Source: Inediibacterium massiliense
GTDB lineage: Bacteria; Bacillota; Clostridia; Peptostreptococcales; Thermotaleaceae
Direction of reading: 5' to 3'
DNA length: 64,000 nucleotides
NCBI RefSeq assembly: GCF_001282725.1
Contig: NZ_LN876587.1
Location: 534,075 to 598,074, forward strand
Positions 18,153 to 27,545 of the stretch are shown piece by piece; the first letter of the stretch is position 1; the number at the start of each line of letters is the position of its first letter. A program made the translations under genes and the position numbers. Below the pieces are notes generated by a model. That model saw only the letters and a list, made by a program, of their open reading frames with translations. It had not been told where the DNA came from and ran no database searches.

Positions 18153-18701
18153 ATGGAAACAAAAGACTTAATCATTAGGAATTCTATATGGGATGATCTT
18201 GATATTTTCTACAAGTGGGAATTAACACCTGAGGTGAATGAATTTTTTAGTATTTCTGAAAATCAAAGCTATGAAATGGTTGTGCGTACATATATCCATG
18301 ATGATGATAATCCTAGCCAGAGACAGTATACTATAGTCCTTAAAGAGACAGGAATGCCAATAGGAAGAATTGTACTTGGAGATTTAATTGAGGGTTGGAA
18401 AGTTGAAGTGTTTAGAATTTATATTGGTGATCTAGCATTGAGAAATAAAGGCTATGGCAGGCAAGCTATGGAGGCAATTATGAAACTTTGTTTTGAAGAG
18501 TGGAATCTTGAGAGAATATATCTTGATCATTATACTGGGAATCCTGCTTCCTTCTTATATCAATCACTAGGTTTTAAGTATGAGGGCGTTTTGAGAAACA
18601 ATTGTAGAAAAAATGGAAAATTGTATGATGTTCATTTAATGTCAATGTTAAAAGATGAATATGTACAAAAATATCAACATCATAATGCAAAATGTAAATG
18701 A
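18153..18701 (+). CDS. GNAT N-acetyltransferase (RimJ/RimL type)
   Basis: 182 residues. The acetyl-CoA loop appears as RNKGYGRQAMEAI (about 103-115), preceded by a beta-strand VFRIYIGD and followed by the NPASFLYQSLGFKYEG motif typical of this group. It transfers acetyl to an amine; the substrate is unknown. I start at ATG 18153, because GGGGAG at 18141-18146 then has a proper spacing; the upstream ATG 18138 overlaps it. A terminator follows. Confidence 0.88.
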   Translation: METKDLIIRNSIWDDLDIFYKWELTPEVNEFFSISENQSYEMVVRTYIHDDDNPSQRQYTIVLKETGMPIGRIVLGDLIEGWKVEVFRIYIGDLALRNKGYGRQAMEAIMKLCFEEWNLERIYLDHYTGNPASFLYQSLGFKYEGVLRNNCRKNGKLYDVHLMSMLKDEYVQKYQHHNAKCK

Positions 18702-18711
18702 ATATGACAAT

Positions 18712-18751
18712 AAAAAGTTGCTTGCTTTGAAATGCAGTAGGCAACTTTTAT
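18712..18751 (+). terminator. Intrinsic terminator after GNAT
   Basis: AAAAGTTGC at the left pairs with GCAACTTTT at the right around an imperfect inner stem. Confidence 0.7.
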
Positions 18752-18957
18752 ATATATAGTATTATAAAAAGTGTTATCAATATTAAGTTGAAAAATTTTA
18801 ATGTGATATTTGCTACTCGTTTTGGAACTCTACGGAGTGTTTATTGAACGATCAACGAAGTTTCGATACAATTATTTTAAAGAGGAGGAATGATGAAGAA
18901 TAACAAAGTTGAATAAATATATTTTTAATTTGTCATTAGAAGGATGGGGATTCATTA

Positions 18958-19308
18958 ATGGATAAACTATCAAAAAAAGCTATGAAAGAACAGTATAAAA
19001 ACAGAGTGATCATTGGAGGAATATATTGTATTAAATGTAATGCCAATACTAATTTTTGGATTCGAGCGACAACAGACATGCAAGGTTCGAAGAATCGTTT
19101 TGTATTTTCTGTGTCTACGAATTCTTGTCCTGAAGGATGCATGATTGAAGCATGGAATCAGTTTGGGGCATCTGCTTTTTCCTTTGAAATACTTGAGGAA
19201 ATTCAAAAGAAGGAAACACAAACAGCACGTGAATTTTCAGATGATGTAAGTACTTTGCTGGAACTATGGACTGAAAAACTAGAAGACAAAAATATAAGTA
19301 ATTTATAG
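18958..19308 (+). CDS. GIY-YIG nuclease-family protein
   Basis: 116 residues. The N-terminal segment GGIYCIKCNANTNFWIRATT (about 20-39) aligns with the GIY-(10/11)-YIG motif, with FWI in place of YIG, so catalysis may be altered. The following Arg, His/Asn and Glu positions (FEILEEI near 76) fit the small stand-alone clostridial members. The substrate and role are unknown. GGATGGGG precedes the ATG. Just upstream (about 18893-18916) is an eight-codon frame with a strong AGAGGAGG site that looks like a remnant. Confidence 0.8.
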   Translation: MDKLSKKAMKEQYKNRVIIGGIYCIKCNANTNFWIRATTDMQGSKNRFVFSVSTNSCPEGCMIEAWNQFGASAFSFEILEEIQKKETQTAREFSDDVSTLLELWTEKLEDKNISNL

Positions 19309-19328
19309 AAAGAAGAAAGGACAAAAAT

Positions 19329-19763
19329 ATGATTAAACCATTAGAGAAGTCTGAAATTGAAGAAATTATGGATATCTGGTTAAAGACTAACATTACTGCT
19401 CATAGTTTTATACCAGAAAAGTATTGGATTAAAAATTATAACCTTGTTAAAGATGAATATATACCCGTTTCTAAAACTTTTGTTTATAAAGAGGATAGTA
19501 TAATTAAAGCATTTATAAGTATGATAGATCATTCATTTATTGGTGCATTATTTGTTTTAGAGGATTATCAAGGACAAGGCATAGGGAAAAAACTACTAAA
19601 CTATTGTAAATCTTTATATCCAAGTTTAGAATTAGCGGTTTATACTGAAAATGTATCTTCAGTTAATTTTTATAAACATTGTGGTTTTGTGGTGAAAAAA
19701 GAGCAACAAAATGAAGATTCAGGCTTTATGGAATATATAATGACATGGGCAAAAAAAGAATAA
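19329..19763 (+). CDS. GNAT N-acetyltransferase
   Basis: 144 residues of one GNAT domain. The acetyl-CoA loop is YQGQGIGKKLLNY (about 80-92) and the C-terminal motif is NVSSVNFYKHCGFVVKKE. It is 20 bp after the GIY-YIG gene and may share its transcript. The substrate is not predictable. A terminator-like hairpin lies about 90 bp downstream. Confidence 0.88.
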   Translation: MIKPLEKSEIEEIMDIWLKTNITAHSFIPEKYWIKNYNLVKDEYIPVSKTFVYKEDSIIKAFISMIDHSFIGALFVLEDYQGQGIGKKLLNYCKSLYPSLELAVYTENVSSVNFYKHCGFVVKKEQQNEDSGFMEYIMTWAKKE

Positions 19764-20100
19764 TCTTATAAGAATAACCGCTACAGAGTCTGAATTTGAA
19801 AAGACAACTCAAATACCTTGAAGAATTTTAACTAAAAATGCAAGTATGTTTTATGTTCCCTCAAACTTAGGTTTGGGGGAATTTTATTGTCATTAAACAG
19901 GACAATCAATCATGTAATGCTTCTATAAATTTAGTAAACATTACTAAAATATGATAAAAAATAACAAATGATTTGATTAGATGATTTATAAAGGGGTAAA
20001 AAAGAGTTGAAGGAATTAATATAGATTAATGAATTTGGATTGTTGTAATTCATTAGTTAAATACATTTATGAAATGGCTTTATTATGAGGAGGTATATGT
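19764..20100. other. Intergenic region before the acyl-CoA dehydrogenase fusion gene
   Basis: It contains a terminator at 19856-19886 (TTCCCTCAAAC / GTTTGGGGGAA then TTTTATT) and, at 20027-20055, an inverted repeat TAATGAATT / AATTCATTA that could be a regulator site. No promoter of clear quality and no ORF were seen. Confidence 0.5.
19856..19886 (+). terminator. Intrinsic terminator
   Basis: An 11-bp stem (TTCCCTCAAAC / GTTTGGGGGAA, one G-T pair) with a 4-nt loop and a following T-rich tract. It probably ends the GIY-YIG/GNAT unit. Confidence 0.75.
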
Positions 20101-22008
20101 ATGTTTTTTAAGACTACAGAACAGCATGAAAATTTGAGAATAAAAATCAGAGAGTTTGCCGAGGAGGAAGTAAAACCGATTGCATTTTTGTTAGATCAGG
20201 AAAATAAATTTCCTTCAGAAGCAATTCAAAAGTTAGCTCATATGGGTATGATGGGACTTCCATATCCAAAAAAGTACGGGGGAGCAGGTCTGGATGTAAT
20301 TAGTTATGCAATTGCCGTTGAGGAATTATCAAGAGTAGATGGTGGTACAGGTGTAATTCTTTCTGCTCATACATCTTTAGGTGCATATCCAATTGCTGCT
20401 TATGGGACAGAAGAGCAAAAACAAAAATACTTGATTCCTCTAGCAAAGGGAGAAAAAATTGGAGCATTTGGATTGACGGAGGAAAATGCTGGTAGTGACG
20501 CAGGAGGTACAGAGACTACTGCTGTTTTAGAAGGAGATTATTATATTTTAAATGGTGAAAAGATTTTTATTACCAATGCAGGTGAAGCTGATACTTATAT
20601 TATTTTTGCCGTTACTACACCCGATATAGGTACTCGTGGTATTAGTGCTTTTATTGTGGAAAAGGGATGGGAAGGATTTAGCTTTGGCAAACATTACGAC
20701 AAGATGGGCATCCGTTCTTCTGCTACTGGAGAGTTGATTTTTAACGATGTGAAAGTTCCTAAAGAAAACTTATTAGGAAAAGAAGGAGAAGGCTTTAAGA
20801 TTGCTATGTCTACATTAGATGGTGGTCGTATTGGTATTGCAGCCCAGGCTCTTGGAATCGCTCAAGGTGCTTATGAGCATGCACTAGAGTATTCAAAAGA
20901 AAGAATTCAGTTTGGTAAACCTATTTGTCAACAACAAATTATTGCATTTAAGTTGGCTGATATGGCTACAAAGCTTAGAGCAGCTAGAATGCTTATTTAT
21001 AGCGCGGCAGAGCTTAAAGAAAATCATGAGCATTATGGTATGGAATCTGCTATGGCGAAACAATATGCTTCAGACGTTTGTCTTGAGATTGTTAATGATG
21101 CTCTCCAAATATTTGGTGGAAGTGGCTATATGAAAGGTATGGAAGTTGAGCGTGCTTACAGAGATGCTAAGATTTGTACAATATATGAAGGTACAAATGA
21201 GATTCAGAGAGTAGTGATTGCTGCTAATATTATAGGTAAAATGCCTAAGAATGATAACACAGGTAAGATTTCTAGAAAAGAACCTGCTACAGGTTATCGT
21301 AAGAAAGTGATTTTCAAAGAAGGAACTCCTGAAGAAAGAGTAAATGCTCTAGTAAAAGCTCTTAAGGAAGATGGATATGATTTTACTGTTGGAATTCCTT
21401 TGGATACTCCTATTAGTAAAGCTGAAAGGGTAGTTAGTGTAGGCTTAGGCATAGGGGAAAAAGAAAATATGAAACTTATAGAAGATTTAGCAGTTCAAGC
21501 TGGTGCGGCTATAGGTTCCTCTCGTCCAGTAGCTGAAACCCTTAAATATGTACCCCTCAATCGTTATGTAGGTATGTCTGGTCAAAAGTTTAAAGGAAAT
21601 CTTTACATTGCCTGCGGGATTTCAGGTGCAGGTCAGCATTTGAAAGGTATAAAAGATGCTAGTACAATTGTTGCTATAAATATTAATCCGAATGCGAAAA
21701 TTTTTAAGAACTCAGATTATGGTATAGTTGGTGATCTAATGGAAATATTACCACTCCTTACTGCTGCTTTAGATAATGGAGAACCAAAGAAGGAGGCTCC
21801 ACCAATGAAGAAGATGAAAAGAGTAGTTCCAAAGAAAGTTGCTCCGACTTGGAAATATCATGTATGCAACGGATGTGGTTATGAATACGATCCTAGCGTA
21901 GGAGATCCAGAAGGGGAAATAATGCCAGGTACACTATTTGAAAATCTACCTGAAGAGTGGACTTGTCCTGCTTGTGGTGAAGAAAAAGACATGTTTATAG
22001 AAGTATGA
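20101..22008 (+). CDS. Acyl-CoA dehydrogenase / EtfA / rubredoxin triple fusion
   Basis: 635 residues in three parts. Residues 1 to about 385 are a butyryl-CoA-dehydrogenase-type flavoprotein, with [24 protein letters not shown], and the catalytic Glu in [10 protein letters not shown]. About 395-565 is the FAD-binding domain of electron-transfer flavoprotein alpha ([29 protein letters not shown]). About 583-633 is a rubredoxin with CNGCGY and CPACG, the four iron-ligand Cys. Electrons from acyl-CoA could pass FAD to FAD to Fe inside one chain. A flavodiiron protein gene follows 51 bp later, a likely acceptor. No EtfB partner is encoded here. The basic, Pro-rich linker before rubredoxin is about 20 residues. 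Confidence 0.95.
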   Translation: MFFKTTEQHENLRIKIREFAEEEVKPIAFLLDQENKFPSEAIQKLAHMGMMGLPYPKKYGGAGLDVISYAIAVEELSRVDGGTGVILSAHTSLGAYPIAAYGTEEQKQKYLIPLAKGEKIGAFGLTEENAGSDAGGTETTAVLEGDYYILNGEKIFITNAGEADTYIIFAVTTPDIGTRGISAFIVEKGWEGFSFGKHYDKMGIRSSATGELIFNDVKVPKENLLGKEGEGFKIAMSTLDGGRIGIAAQALGIAQGAYEHALEYSKERIQFGKPICQQQIIAFKLADMATKLRAARMLIYSAAELKENHEHYGMESAMAKQYASDVCLEIVNDALQIFGGSGYMKGMEVERAYRDAKICTIYEGTNEIQRVVIAANIIGKMPKNDNTGKISRKEPATGYRKKVIFKEGTPEERVNALVKALKEDGYDFTVGIPLDTPISKAERVVSVGLGIGEKENMKLIEDLAVQAGAAIGSSRPVAETLKYVPLNRYVGMSGQKFKGNLYIACGISGAGQHLKGIKDASTIVAININPNAKIFKNSDYGIVGDLMEILPLLTAALDNGEPKKEAPPMKKMKRVVPKKVAPTWKYHVCNGCGYEYDPSVGDPEGEIMPGTLFENLPEEWTCPACGEEKDMFIEV

Positions 22009-22059
22009 TTCTTATAGATAAATATTATAATGTGCTTTAATGTAAAGGAGGATTTTATT

Positions 22060-23259
22060 ATGTATTGTGTTAGAAATATAACGGAAGATCTTTATTGGGT
22101 TGGTGGAAACGATCGACGTCTTGCTCTTTTTGAAAATATTCATCCTATTTCACGAGGTGTTTCTTATAACTCTTATTTACTTTTAGATGAAAAGACAGTA
22201 CTTTTTGATACGGTGGACTGGTCAATTTGTCGTCAGTTCCTTGAAAATATTAAAGGAGTTTTGGGAGATAGACCTTTAGATTATATGGTAATTAACCATA
22301 TGGAACCAGATCATGCAGCGTGTATTGAAGAAATCATTCTTCGTTATCCGAATGTAAAGATTATATGTACTCAAAAAGCTTCTATGTTTATGAATCAGTT
22401 TGGTTTTCAAATCGATAGCCAATTAATAGAAGTTAAAGAAGGCGATACGATGTCTTTTGGAAAACATAACGTTGTATTTGTGGCTGCTCCAATGGTACAC
22501 TGGCCAGAAGCTATGGTGACATATGATACTACTGATGGAGTACTATTTTCTGCGGATGCCTTCGGTTCTTTCGGTGCATTAGATGGTAAATTATTTAATG
22601 ACGAAGTGGACTTTGATCGAGATTGGATTGATGAGGCTAGAAGATATTATACAAATATTGTAGGAAAGTATGGTCCTCATGTTCAATCTCTTTTGAAGAA
22701 GGCAGGCAGTATTGATATTAAGATGATCTGTCCACTACATGGACTCGTATGGCGCAATGATTTTGAATACTTTTTAGACAAATATGATAAGTGGAGTCGT
22801 TATGAACCTGAGGAAAAGGGCGTAATGATTATTTATGGAACAATGTATGGAAATACGGAGGCCGCTGCTAATGATTTAGCAACAAGGTTGGTGAAAAAGG
22901 GAATGACTAATGTAGTCATGCATGATGTTTCAACAACGCATGTTTCCCATTTGATTTCTGAGACATTTAAATATAGTCATGTGGTTCTTGCTTCAGTAAC
23001 CTATAACTTAAATATCTATCCACCTATGTTAAATTATTTAATGGATATGAAGGCATTAAATCTTCAAAAACGTACTTTTGCTATTATAGAGAATGGATCA
23101 TGGGCTCCTCAATCTGGCAAATTGATGCGTGAGCTTTTAGATGGGATGAAAGAAATGACTATTTTAGATAGTGATCTAACAGTAAGCTCTAGTATGAAAG
23201 AAGATGATGGAGACTTAATGGATTCTATTGCGGATAGTATTATTGATTCAATGAAGTAG
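22060..23259 (+). CDS. fprA: Flavodiiron protein (FprA-type A flavoprotein)
   Basis: 399 residues. The metallo-beta-lactamase-like half carries the diiron ligands in NHMEPDHA (H-x-E-x-D-H, about 78-85), MVHWPEA, SADAFGSF and PLHGLVWR. The C-terminal half is flavodoxin-like with the FMN loop YGTMYGNTEA and SVTYNLNIYPPM. These enzymes reduce O2 to water and/or NO to N2O, taking electrons from rubredoxin. ATG 22060 follows AAAGGAGG; an upstream in-frame ATG at 22030 has no site. It lies directly after the rubredoxin fusion gene, which probably supplies its electrons. Confidence 0.96.
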   Translation: MYCVRNITEDLYWVGGNDRRLALFENIHPISRGVSYNSYLLLDEKTVLFDTVDWSICRQFLENIKGVLGDRPLDYMVINHMEPDHAACIEEIILRYPNVKIICTQKASMFMNQFGFQIDSQLIEVKEGDTMSFGKHNVVFVAAPMVHWPEAMVTYDTTDGVLFSADAFGSFGALDGKLFNDEVDFDRDWIDEARRYYTNIVGKYGPHVQSLLKKAGSIDIKMICPLHGLVWRNDFEYFLDKYDKWSRYEPEEKGVMIIYGTMYGNTEAAANDLATRLVKKGMTNVVMHDVSTTHVSHLISETFKYSHVVLASVTYNLNIYPPMLNYLMDMKALNLQKRTFAIIENGSWAPQSGKLMRELLDGMKEMTILDSDLTVSSSMKEDDGDLMDSIADSIIDSMK

Positions 23260-23280
23260 ATTTTACAAAATACAAATTTA

Positions 23281-23319
23281 GGATCAGTTCATGGATAAAA
23301 TCCATGAGCTGATCTTTTT
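23281..23319 (+). terminator. Intrinsic terminator after fprA
   Basis: GATCAGTTCATGGAT pairs with ATCCATGAGCTGATC around AAAA, followed by five T. Confidence 0.92.
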
Positions 23320-23408
23320 AAATTTTAAGAGAAAATTAAGATTTTTTTAGTGATATTTTAAGATTTATATTATATACTACTTTTATATCAAAAAGGAGGT
23401 AGCATATA

Positions 23409-23969
23409 ATGGAATGGAAGAATTTTATAAAACAATATATTAAAAATCCTAGGACTGTTGGGGCTATTGCTCCAAGTTCAAAAAAATTAGCATATAAAAT
23501 GATTGAAGATATTAATTTTTTTAATACTGCCTGTATTGTTGAGTATGGCCCTGGTACCGGAGTGTTTACGGAGAAAATATTGGAAAATAAGAAAGACGAA
23601 ACTGTATTTATAGCCATAGAATATAATAAAGATTTCTATGAAATATTAAAAAATAAGTTTAGAGATAAAAAAAATTTTATACTTATAAATGATTCAGTAG
23701 AAAATTTAAAAGAACATCTTCATCAATATAACATTGAGCAAGTAGATTATATTGTATCGGGTATTCCTTTTGCTAGTTTACCAGAGGCTATGAGTGAGAA
23801 TATATTAGCTATTACAAAAGATATTCTTAGTAGAGAAGGGAACTTTATAACTTTTCAGTATACTTTACTAAAAGAGCAACTTTTTAGAGACTATTTTAGA
23901 AATATTAAAAGAAAAAAAGTACTTATAAATCTTCCGCCAGCTTATGTATTAGAATGTCAGAAATTCTAA
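23409..23969 (+). CDS. Class I SAM-dependent methyltransferase (PmtA/phospholipid methyltransferase-like)
   Basis: 186 residues. The start NFIKQYIKNPRTVGAIAPSS followed by VEYGPGTGVFTEKIL (the SAM-binding motif, about 44-58) is typical of proteins related to KsgA and to bacterial phosphatidylethanolamine N-methyltransferase PmtA. A motif IV-like segment VDYIVSGIPFASLP is near 117-130. It could methylate a phospholipid head group or another small substrate; I cannot decide. AAAGGAGG precedes the ATG. Confidence 0.82.
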   Translation: MEWKNFIKQYIKNPRTVGAIAPSSKKLAYKMIEDINFFNTACIVEYGPGTGVFTEKILENKKDETVFIAIEYNKDFYEILKNKFRDKKNFILINDSVENLKEHLHQYNIEQVDYIVSGIPFASLPEAMSENILAITKDILSREGNFITFQYTLLKEQLFRDYFRNIKRKKVLINLPPAYVLECQKF

Positions 23970-24038
23970 TACAGGATAATGACGAACTGTATCACAAACA
24001 AGTGATACGGTTTTTTAGTTATATGGATATGAATTCTT

Positions 24039-24302
24039 ATGAGGTTTATGACTGTTTTTTTACAAAATTTAATGATGTCAGGTCTATTTATTTTATTATT
24101 CATAGGAAGAGGCAATTTGAAAGGTCAATCTAGGTACATAGCAGTTTTTAAAATGATGGGAACTTTATTAGCATCTATTGCTTTTTTTATGTATTCTAGA
24201 TCATGTTTGATCACAATTGTCTCTATAGCTATATTTATTTATGATTGGATTTATACAATTTTTATATGGAAAGTATATAGTAGGAATAGATATACGATGT
24301 AA
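24039..24302 (+). CDS. Small hydrophobic protein, unknown
   Basis: 87 residues with two or three membrane segments (about 7-21, 37-50, 56-75) and a basic tail. I do not recognise a family. The start is uncertain: ATG 24039 or ATG 24048, and neither has a strong ribosome binding site. It ends 24 bp before the palindromic element at 24326. Confidence 0.5.
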   Translation: MRFMTVFLQNLMMSGLFILLFIGRGNLKGQSRYIAVFKMMGTLLASIAFFMYSRSCLITIVSIAIFIYDWIYTIFIWKVYSRNRYTM

Positions 24303-24325
24303 TCGAATACTTTGAGTGGTATGAA

Positions 24326-24370
24326 AAAATGATCATAAAATTACTAATTTAGTAATTTTATGATCATTTT
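24326..24370. repeat. Palindromic terminator repeat, second copy
   Basis: A 22-bp perfect palindrome with the same 27-bp core as the element at 7835-7879; only the outer arms differ (GATC in place of GC), and the changes are compensatory. It would terminate transcription from both sides. Confidence 0.85.
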
Positions 24371-24372
24371 GA

Positions 24373-24405
24373 TTATATAGAAATAAATCTTTGATAAAAA
24401 AGTTC
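24373..24405 (-). pseudogene. C-terminal scar of a LAGLIDADG endonuclease gene
   Basis: On the minus strand these 33 nt read ELFYQRFISI and stop, against EDFYKRFVSI and stop at the end of the nuclease gene at 7881-8288. In both places the stop codon is immediately followed by the same palindrome. The rest of the gene is absent; in-frame stops occur just upstream. Confidence 0.65.
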
Positions 24406-24426
24406 CTCTTAACATTTATTATATAT

Positions 24427-24642
24427 TTAATCACATTTATTATGGTTACGAGAAAATGATACTATACCTATGACTAATCCAAGAATAATACCAATAGCTA
24501 TGAAGAAGTAACTTATTGGTATCAAAAAAAATGGTTCTAAAAGAGTACCATCTGGAGCTACTTCTGATCCTATGATATGATAGGTCACTAAACAACTGAT
24601 CCCTATAATCAATGATATGAAAGACAAAAGATATTTTTTCAT
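24427..24642 (-). CDS. DUF3955 family small membrane protein
   Basis: 71 residues with two hydrophobic segments (about 4-24 and 38-62) and the conserved GSEVAPDGTLLEPFFLIP stretch between them, the DUF3955 signature. The function is unknown. AAGGAGG lies 7-8 nt before the ATG. It stands alone. Confidence 0.82.
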   Translation of the reverse strand: MKKYLLSFISLIIGISCLVTYHIIGSEVAPDGTLLEPFFLIPISYFFIAIGIILGLVIGIVSFSRNHNKCD

Positions 24643-24918
24643 TAAAATTCCTCCTTTTTAAGTAAGTCAAATTTTTTATATAAAATGGTATACAATATTT
24701 AATTCTATTTGATAGTAACATGTGTTTTTTTTCATTCATATTGATTTTGATGACAGTATTCTTACATTTATGAAAGAATATTTTATACTGAGCACAAAAT
24801 ATGGAGATTTACTAGATAAAGAATGGATAGAAGACTTAATATTTTTATTAAATATACATTTTTGATATAATAAATAATAAGTCAGTAGATAGTTTCAAAC
24901 ATATAGTGGAGGTTAAAT

Positions 24919-25587
24919 ATGAAAAAAATTATGATCATAGAAGATACAGAAGCTATAAAAGAAGAGTTAAAAATATTTTTATCTAAGTATGGATATGAGG
25001 TGGATGCTCCAGATAGATTTGAAAATATAATAGAATATATATACGAAGCAGATGCTGATTTGATACTATTAGATATTAATTTGCCTGTTTTTGATGGATA
25101 CCACATATGTAGAGAAGTAAGAAAAAATTCTGATATACCTATCATCATCGTTACAAGTAGAGATAGCGAAGTAGATGAATTGATGAGCATGAACTTTGGT
25201 GCAGATGATTTTATTGTAAAACCATATAATACACAAATACTATTAGCACGTATTGCAGCAGTTTTAAAAAGAACCAGTAAAGATCAGTATAAAGACATAT
25301 TGTTGTATAAAGATATAGAATTAAATCTATCAAATAGTTGTATTACCTATAAAGGAGAAAAAGAGCAGTTAACGAAGAATGAACTAAAGATCCTTTCATA
25401 TTTGATAAAAAATAAGGGGAATATTATATCAAGAGATGTATTAATGGAATCTTTATGGAATTCAAATGTTTTTATTGATGACAATACATTATCTGTAAAT
25501 ATAACAAGATTGAGAAAAAAACTTGAACAAATAGGTGTACAAGATGTAATAGAGACAAGACGAGGATTAGGATATATCATACCATGA
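24919..25587 (+). CDS. Response regulator, BceR-like (OmpR family)
   Basis: 222 residues. The receiver domain has acidic residues near the N-terminus (EDTEA), the phospho-acceptor Asp in LLDINLPVFDGY (about 51) and Lys in IVKPYN. The C-terminal winged helix ends ETRRGLGYIIP. It pairs with the overlapping kinase gene (ATGA) and should activate the downstream ABC transporter genes on exposure to cell-wall-active peptides. Confidence 0.92.
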   Translation: MKKIMIIEDTEAIKEELKIFLSKYGYEVDAPDRFENIIEYIYEADADLILLDINLPVFDGYHICREVRKNSDIPIIIVTSRDSEVDELMSMNFGADDFIVKPYNTQILLARIAAVLKRTSKDQYKDILLYKDIELNLSNSCITYKGEKEQLTKNELKILSYLIKNKGNIISRDVLMESLWNSNVFIDDNTLSVNITRLRKKLEQIGVQDVIETRRGLGYIIP

Positions 25588-26600
25588 ATTTAAGAGATTA
25601 TTTGAAAGAAAGGTTTTTATACTTATTTATAAACTTCATAGGATTTTTTATTTTGGCTTTTATATTCTTTATATTAGATATTGAAAATAAGATAATATTT
25701 TCAATTTTTATCATATGGTTTTTCCCATTGACAAGTTATATATTCATAGAATTTATAAAGTGTAAAAAATATTATGATCATATAGATGATGTACTTCAAA
25801 GTCTTGACAAGAAGTATTTACTATCAGAAGTTATGAAAAGATCTACAAGTTTAGAAGGAAAGCTTCTTTATGAAATATTAAAAGAATGTAATAAAGCAAT
25901 GCATGAAGATGTAAATGAGTACAAAGATCTTCAATTAGAGTATAGAGAATATATAGAGGCTTGGGTTCATGAAATCAAAACACCTATTGCATCAAGTATG
26001 CTAATGATAGAAAATAATAAAAGTAAGGTTACGGATAATATCGGTCAAGAAATAAAGAAAATAGATGGGTTTGTAGAGCAGGCCTTATATTATGCACGAA
26101 GTAATGATGTGAGTAAAGACTATTTAATAAAAAAATTTAAATTAATAACAGCTATTCATAATACCATTAGAAGAAATGCTAAAGATTTTATTGCTAAAAA
26201 GATTAGTTTGGAATTAGATGATGAAATGGATATAGTTGTATATAGTGACATAAAATGGTTGCAATTTATGCTTCATCAAATTATGAACAATTCAATAAAG
26301 TATATGCAAGACAATGATTGCAAAATAAAAATATATGCTACGAGTCATAAGCAGAATGTGATATTGACAATTGAAGATAATGGAATAGGTATTTCAGAGA
26401 AGGATATTCATAGAGTTTTTGAAAAGGGATTTACAGGAGAACATGGAAGAAAGTACAATACATCTACAGGCATGGGACTATATCTTTGCAAAAAGCTTTG
26501 TCATAAGCTAGGGCTAGAAATAAATATTACATCTCAATTGGGAGTAGGAACAAAGGTACATATTGTATTTCCATTGGGGCAATTTAACTTAGAGATTTAA
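25584..26600 (+). CDS. Intramembrane-sensing histidine kinase, BceS-like
   Basis: 338 residues. Two N-terminal membrane helices (about 12-32 and 38-58) have almost no extracellular loop, the hallmark of kinases that sense through their ABC transporter. The H-box is EAWVHEIKTPIASS (His about 133); N, G1 and G2 boxes appear as NNSIKYM, EDNGIGIS and GMGLYLCKKL. It phosphorylates the preceding regulator. Signalling in BceS systems needs the BceAB transporter, whose permease gene is interrupted here. Confidence 0.93.
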   Translation: MNLRDYLKERFLYLFINFIGFFILAFIFFILDIENKIIFSIFIIWFFPLTSYIFIEFIKCKKYYDHIDDVLQSLDKKYLLSEVMKRSTSLEGKLLYEILKECNKAMHEDVNEYKDLQLEYREYIEAWVHEIKTPIASSMLMIENNKSKVTDNIGQEIKKIDGFVEQALYYARSNDVSKDYLIKKFKLITAIHNTIRRNAKDFIAKKISLELDDEMDIVVYSDIKWLQFMLHQIMNNSIKYMQDNDCKIKIYATSHKQNVILTIEDNGIGISEKDIHRVFEKGFTGEHGRKYNTSTGMGLYLCKKLCHKLGLEINITSQLGVGTKVHIVFPLGQFNLEI

Positions 26601-26634
26601 AAAAGTGTGAATTATAATATTTACACTTTTTTAT
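26599..26634 (+). terminator. Intrinsic terminator after the bceS-like gene
   Basis: AAAAAAGTGTGAA pairs with TTTACACTTTTTT around an 8-nt loop. It separates the regulator genes from the transporter genes. Confidence 0.8.
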
Positions 26635-26640
26635 TTTACA

Positions 26641-26713
26641 AAAGTTATCTTACGAAAATGTAACTTTAATGAAAGAGAATGCAATATGTAATTTTTATAT
26701 AGTAGATTATAAT
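26641..26713 (+). promoter_or_regulatory. Predicted BceR-type operator and promoter of the transporter genes
   Basis: An inverted repeat AAAGTTA...TAACTTT (26641-26667) encloses TTACGAAAATGTAA, similar in layout to BceR-class binding sites. It lies just upstream of a TATAAT at 26708-26713 that has no good -35, as expected for an activator-dependent promoter. Confidence 0.5.
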
Positions 26714-26777
26714 AACTCTATAAGCAAGCTTTTAAAAGAACAAATGAGTTGTAAATAGCGATATGGAGGAGATGAAT

Positions 26778-27545
26778 ATGAGCAATATTTTAAGCGTTGA
26801 AAAAATAGAAAAGTATTACGGAAGAAAAGGAAATGTTACTAAGGCATTAGATCATATAAGTTTTAAAGTAGATCAAGGAGAATTTGTAGGGATTATGGGG
26901 CCATCAGGGAGTGGGAAAACTACATTGCTTAATTGTATTTCAACGATTGATAACGTAACAACAGGTCAAATTATCATCAATGGGCAAAATATTACACAAT
27001 TAAAGTCTAAAAACTTAGATCAATTTAGAAGAGATGAGCTAGGGTTTATCTTTCAAGATTTTAATTTGCTAGATACTTTAATAGGATATGAAAACATTGC
27101 TTTGGCTTTAACCATACAGGAGAAAGATCCAAAGGAAATAGATGGTTTAATCAAAAAAATTTCACAGGCCCTTGAAATATCATCTGTTTTAAATAAGTAT
27201 CCCTATGAAATGTCCGGAGGAGAAAAGCAAAGAGTTGCAAGCGCTAGAGCTATGGTCACCAATCCATCCTTAATCTTAGCAGATGAACCTACAGGAGCAT
27301 TAGATTCTAAATCTGCAAGATTATTACTAGAGAGTTTTGAAAGATTAAACAAAGAATTAGATGCTACTATATTACTAGTAACCCATGATGCTTTTACTGC
27401 AAGTTATGTCCGCAGAATTCTATTTTTAAAAGATGGGAAGATTTTTAATGAAATTGTTCGAGGAAAGGATTCTAGAAAGGAATTTTTTAACAAAATTATT
27501 GAAGTAGTAACTTTTCTAGGAGGAGATATAGACCATGTATTTTAA
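26778..27545 (+). CDS. BceA-like ABC transporter ATPase (peptide-antibiotic detoxification)
   Basis: 255 residues: Walker A GPSGSGKTT, Q-loop FIFQDFNLLD, signature MSGGEKQRVASARAM, Walker B LILADEPTGALDS, and switch His THDAF. It groups with the MacB/BceA type-VII exporters. Start ATG 26778 is chosen because GGAGGAG at 26765-26771 is 6 nt away; ATGs at 26763 and 26772 overlap or touch it. It overlaps the permease gene by 11 bp. Confidence 0.93.
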   Translation: MSNILSVEKIEKYYGRKGNVTKALDHISFKVDQGEFVGIMGPSGSGKTTLLNCISTIDNVTTGQIIINGQNITQLKSKNLDQFRRDELGFIFQDFNLLDTLIGYENIALALTIQEKDPKEIDGLIKKISQALEISSVLNKYPYEMSGGEKQRVASARAMVTNPSLILADEPTGALDSKSARLLLESFERLNKELDATILLVTHDAFTASYVRRILFLKDGKIFNEIVRGKDSRKEFFNKIIEVVTFLGGDIDHVF

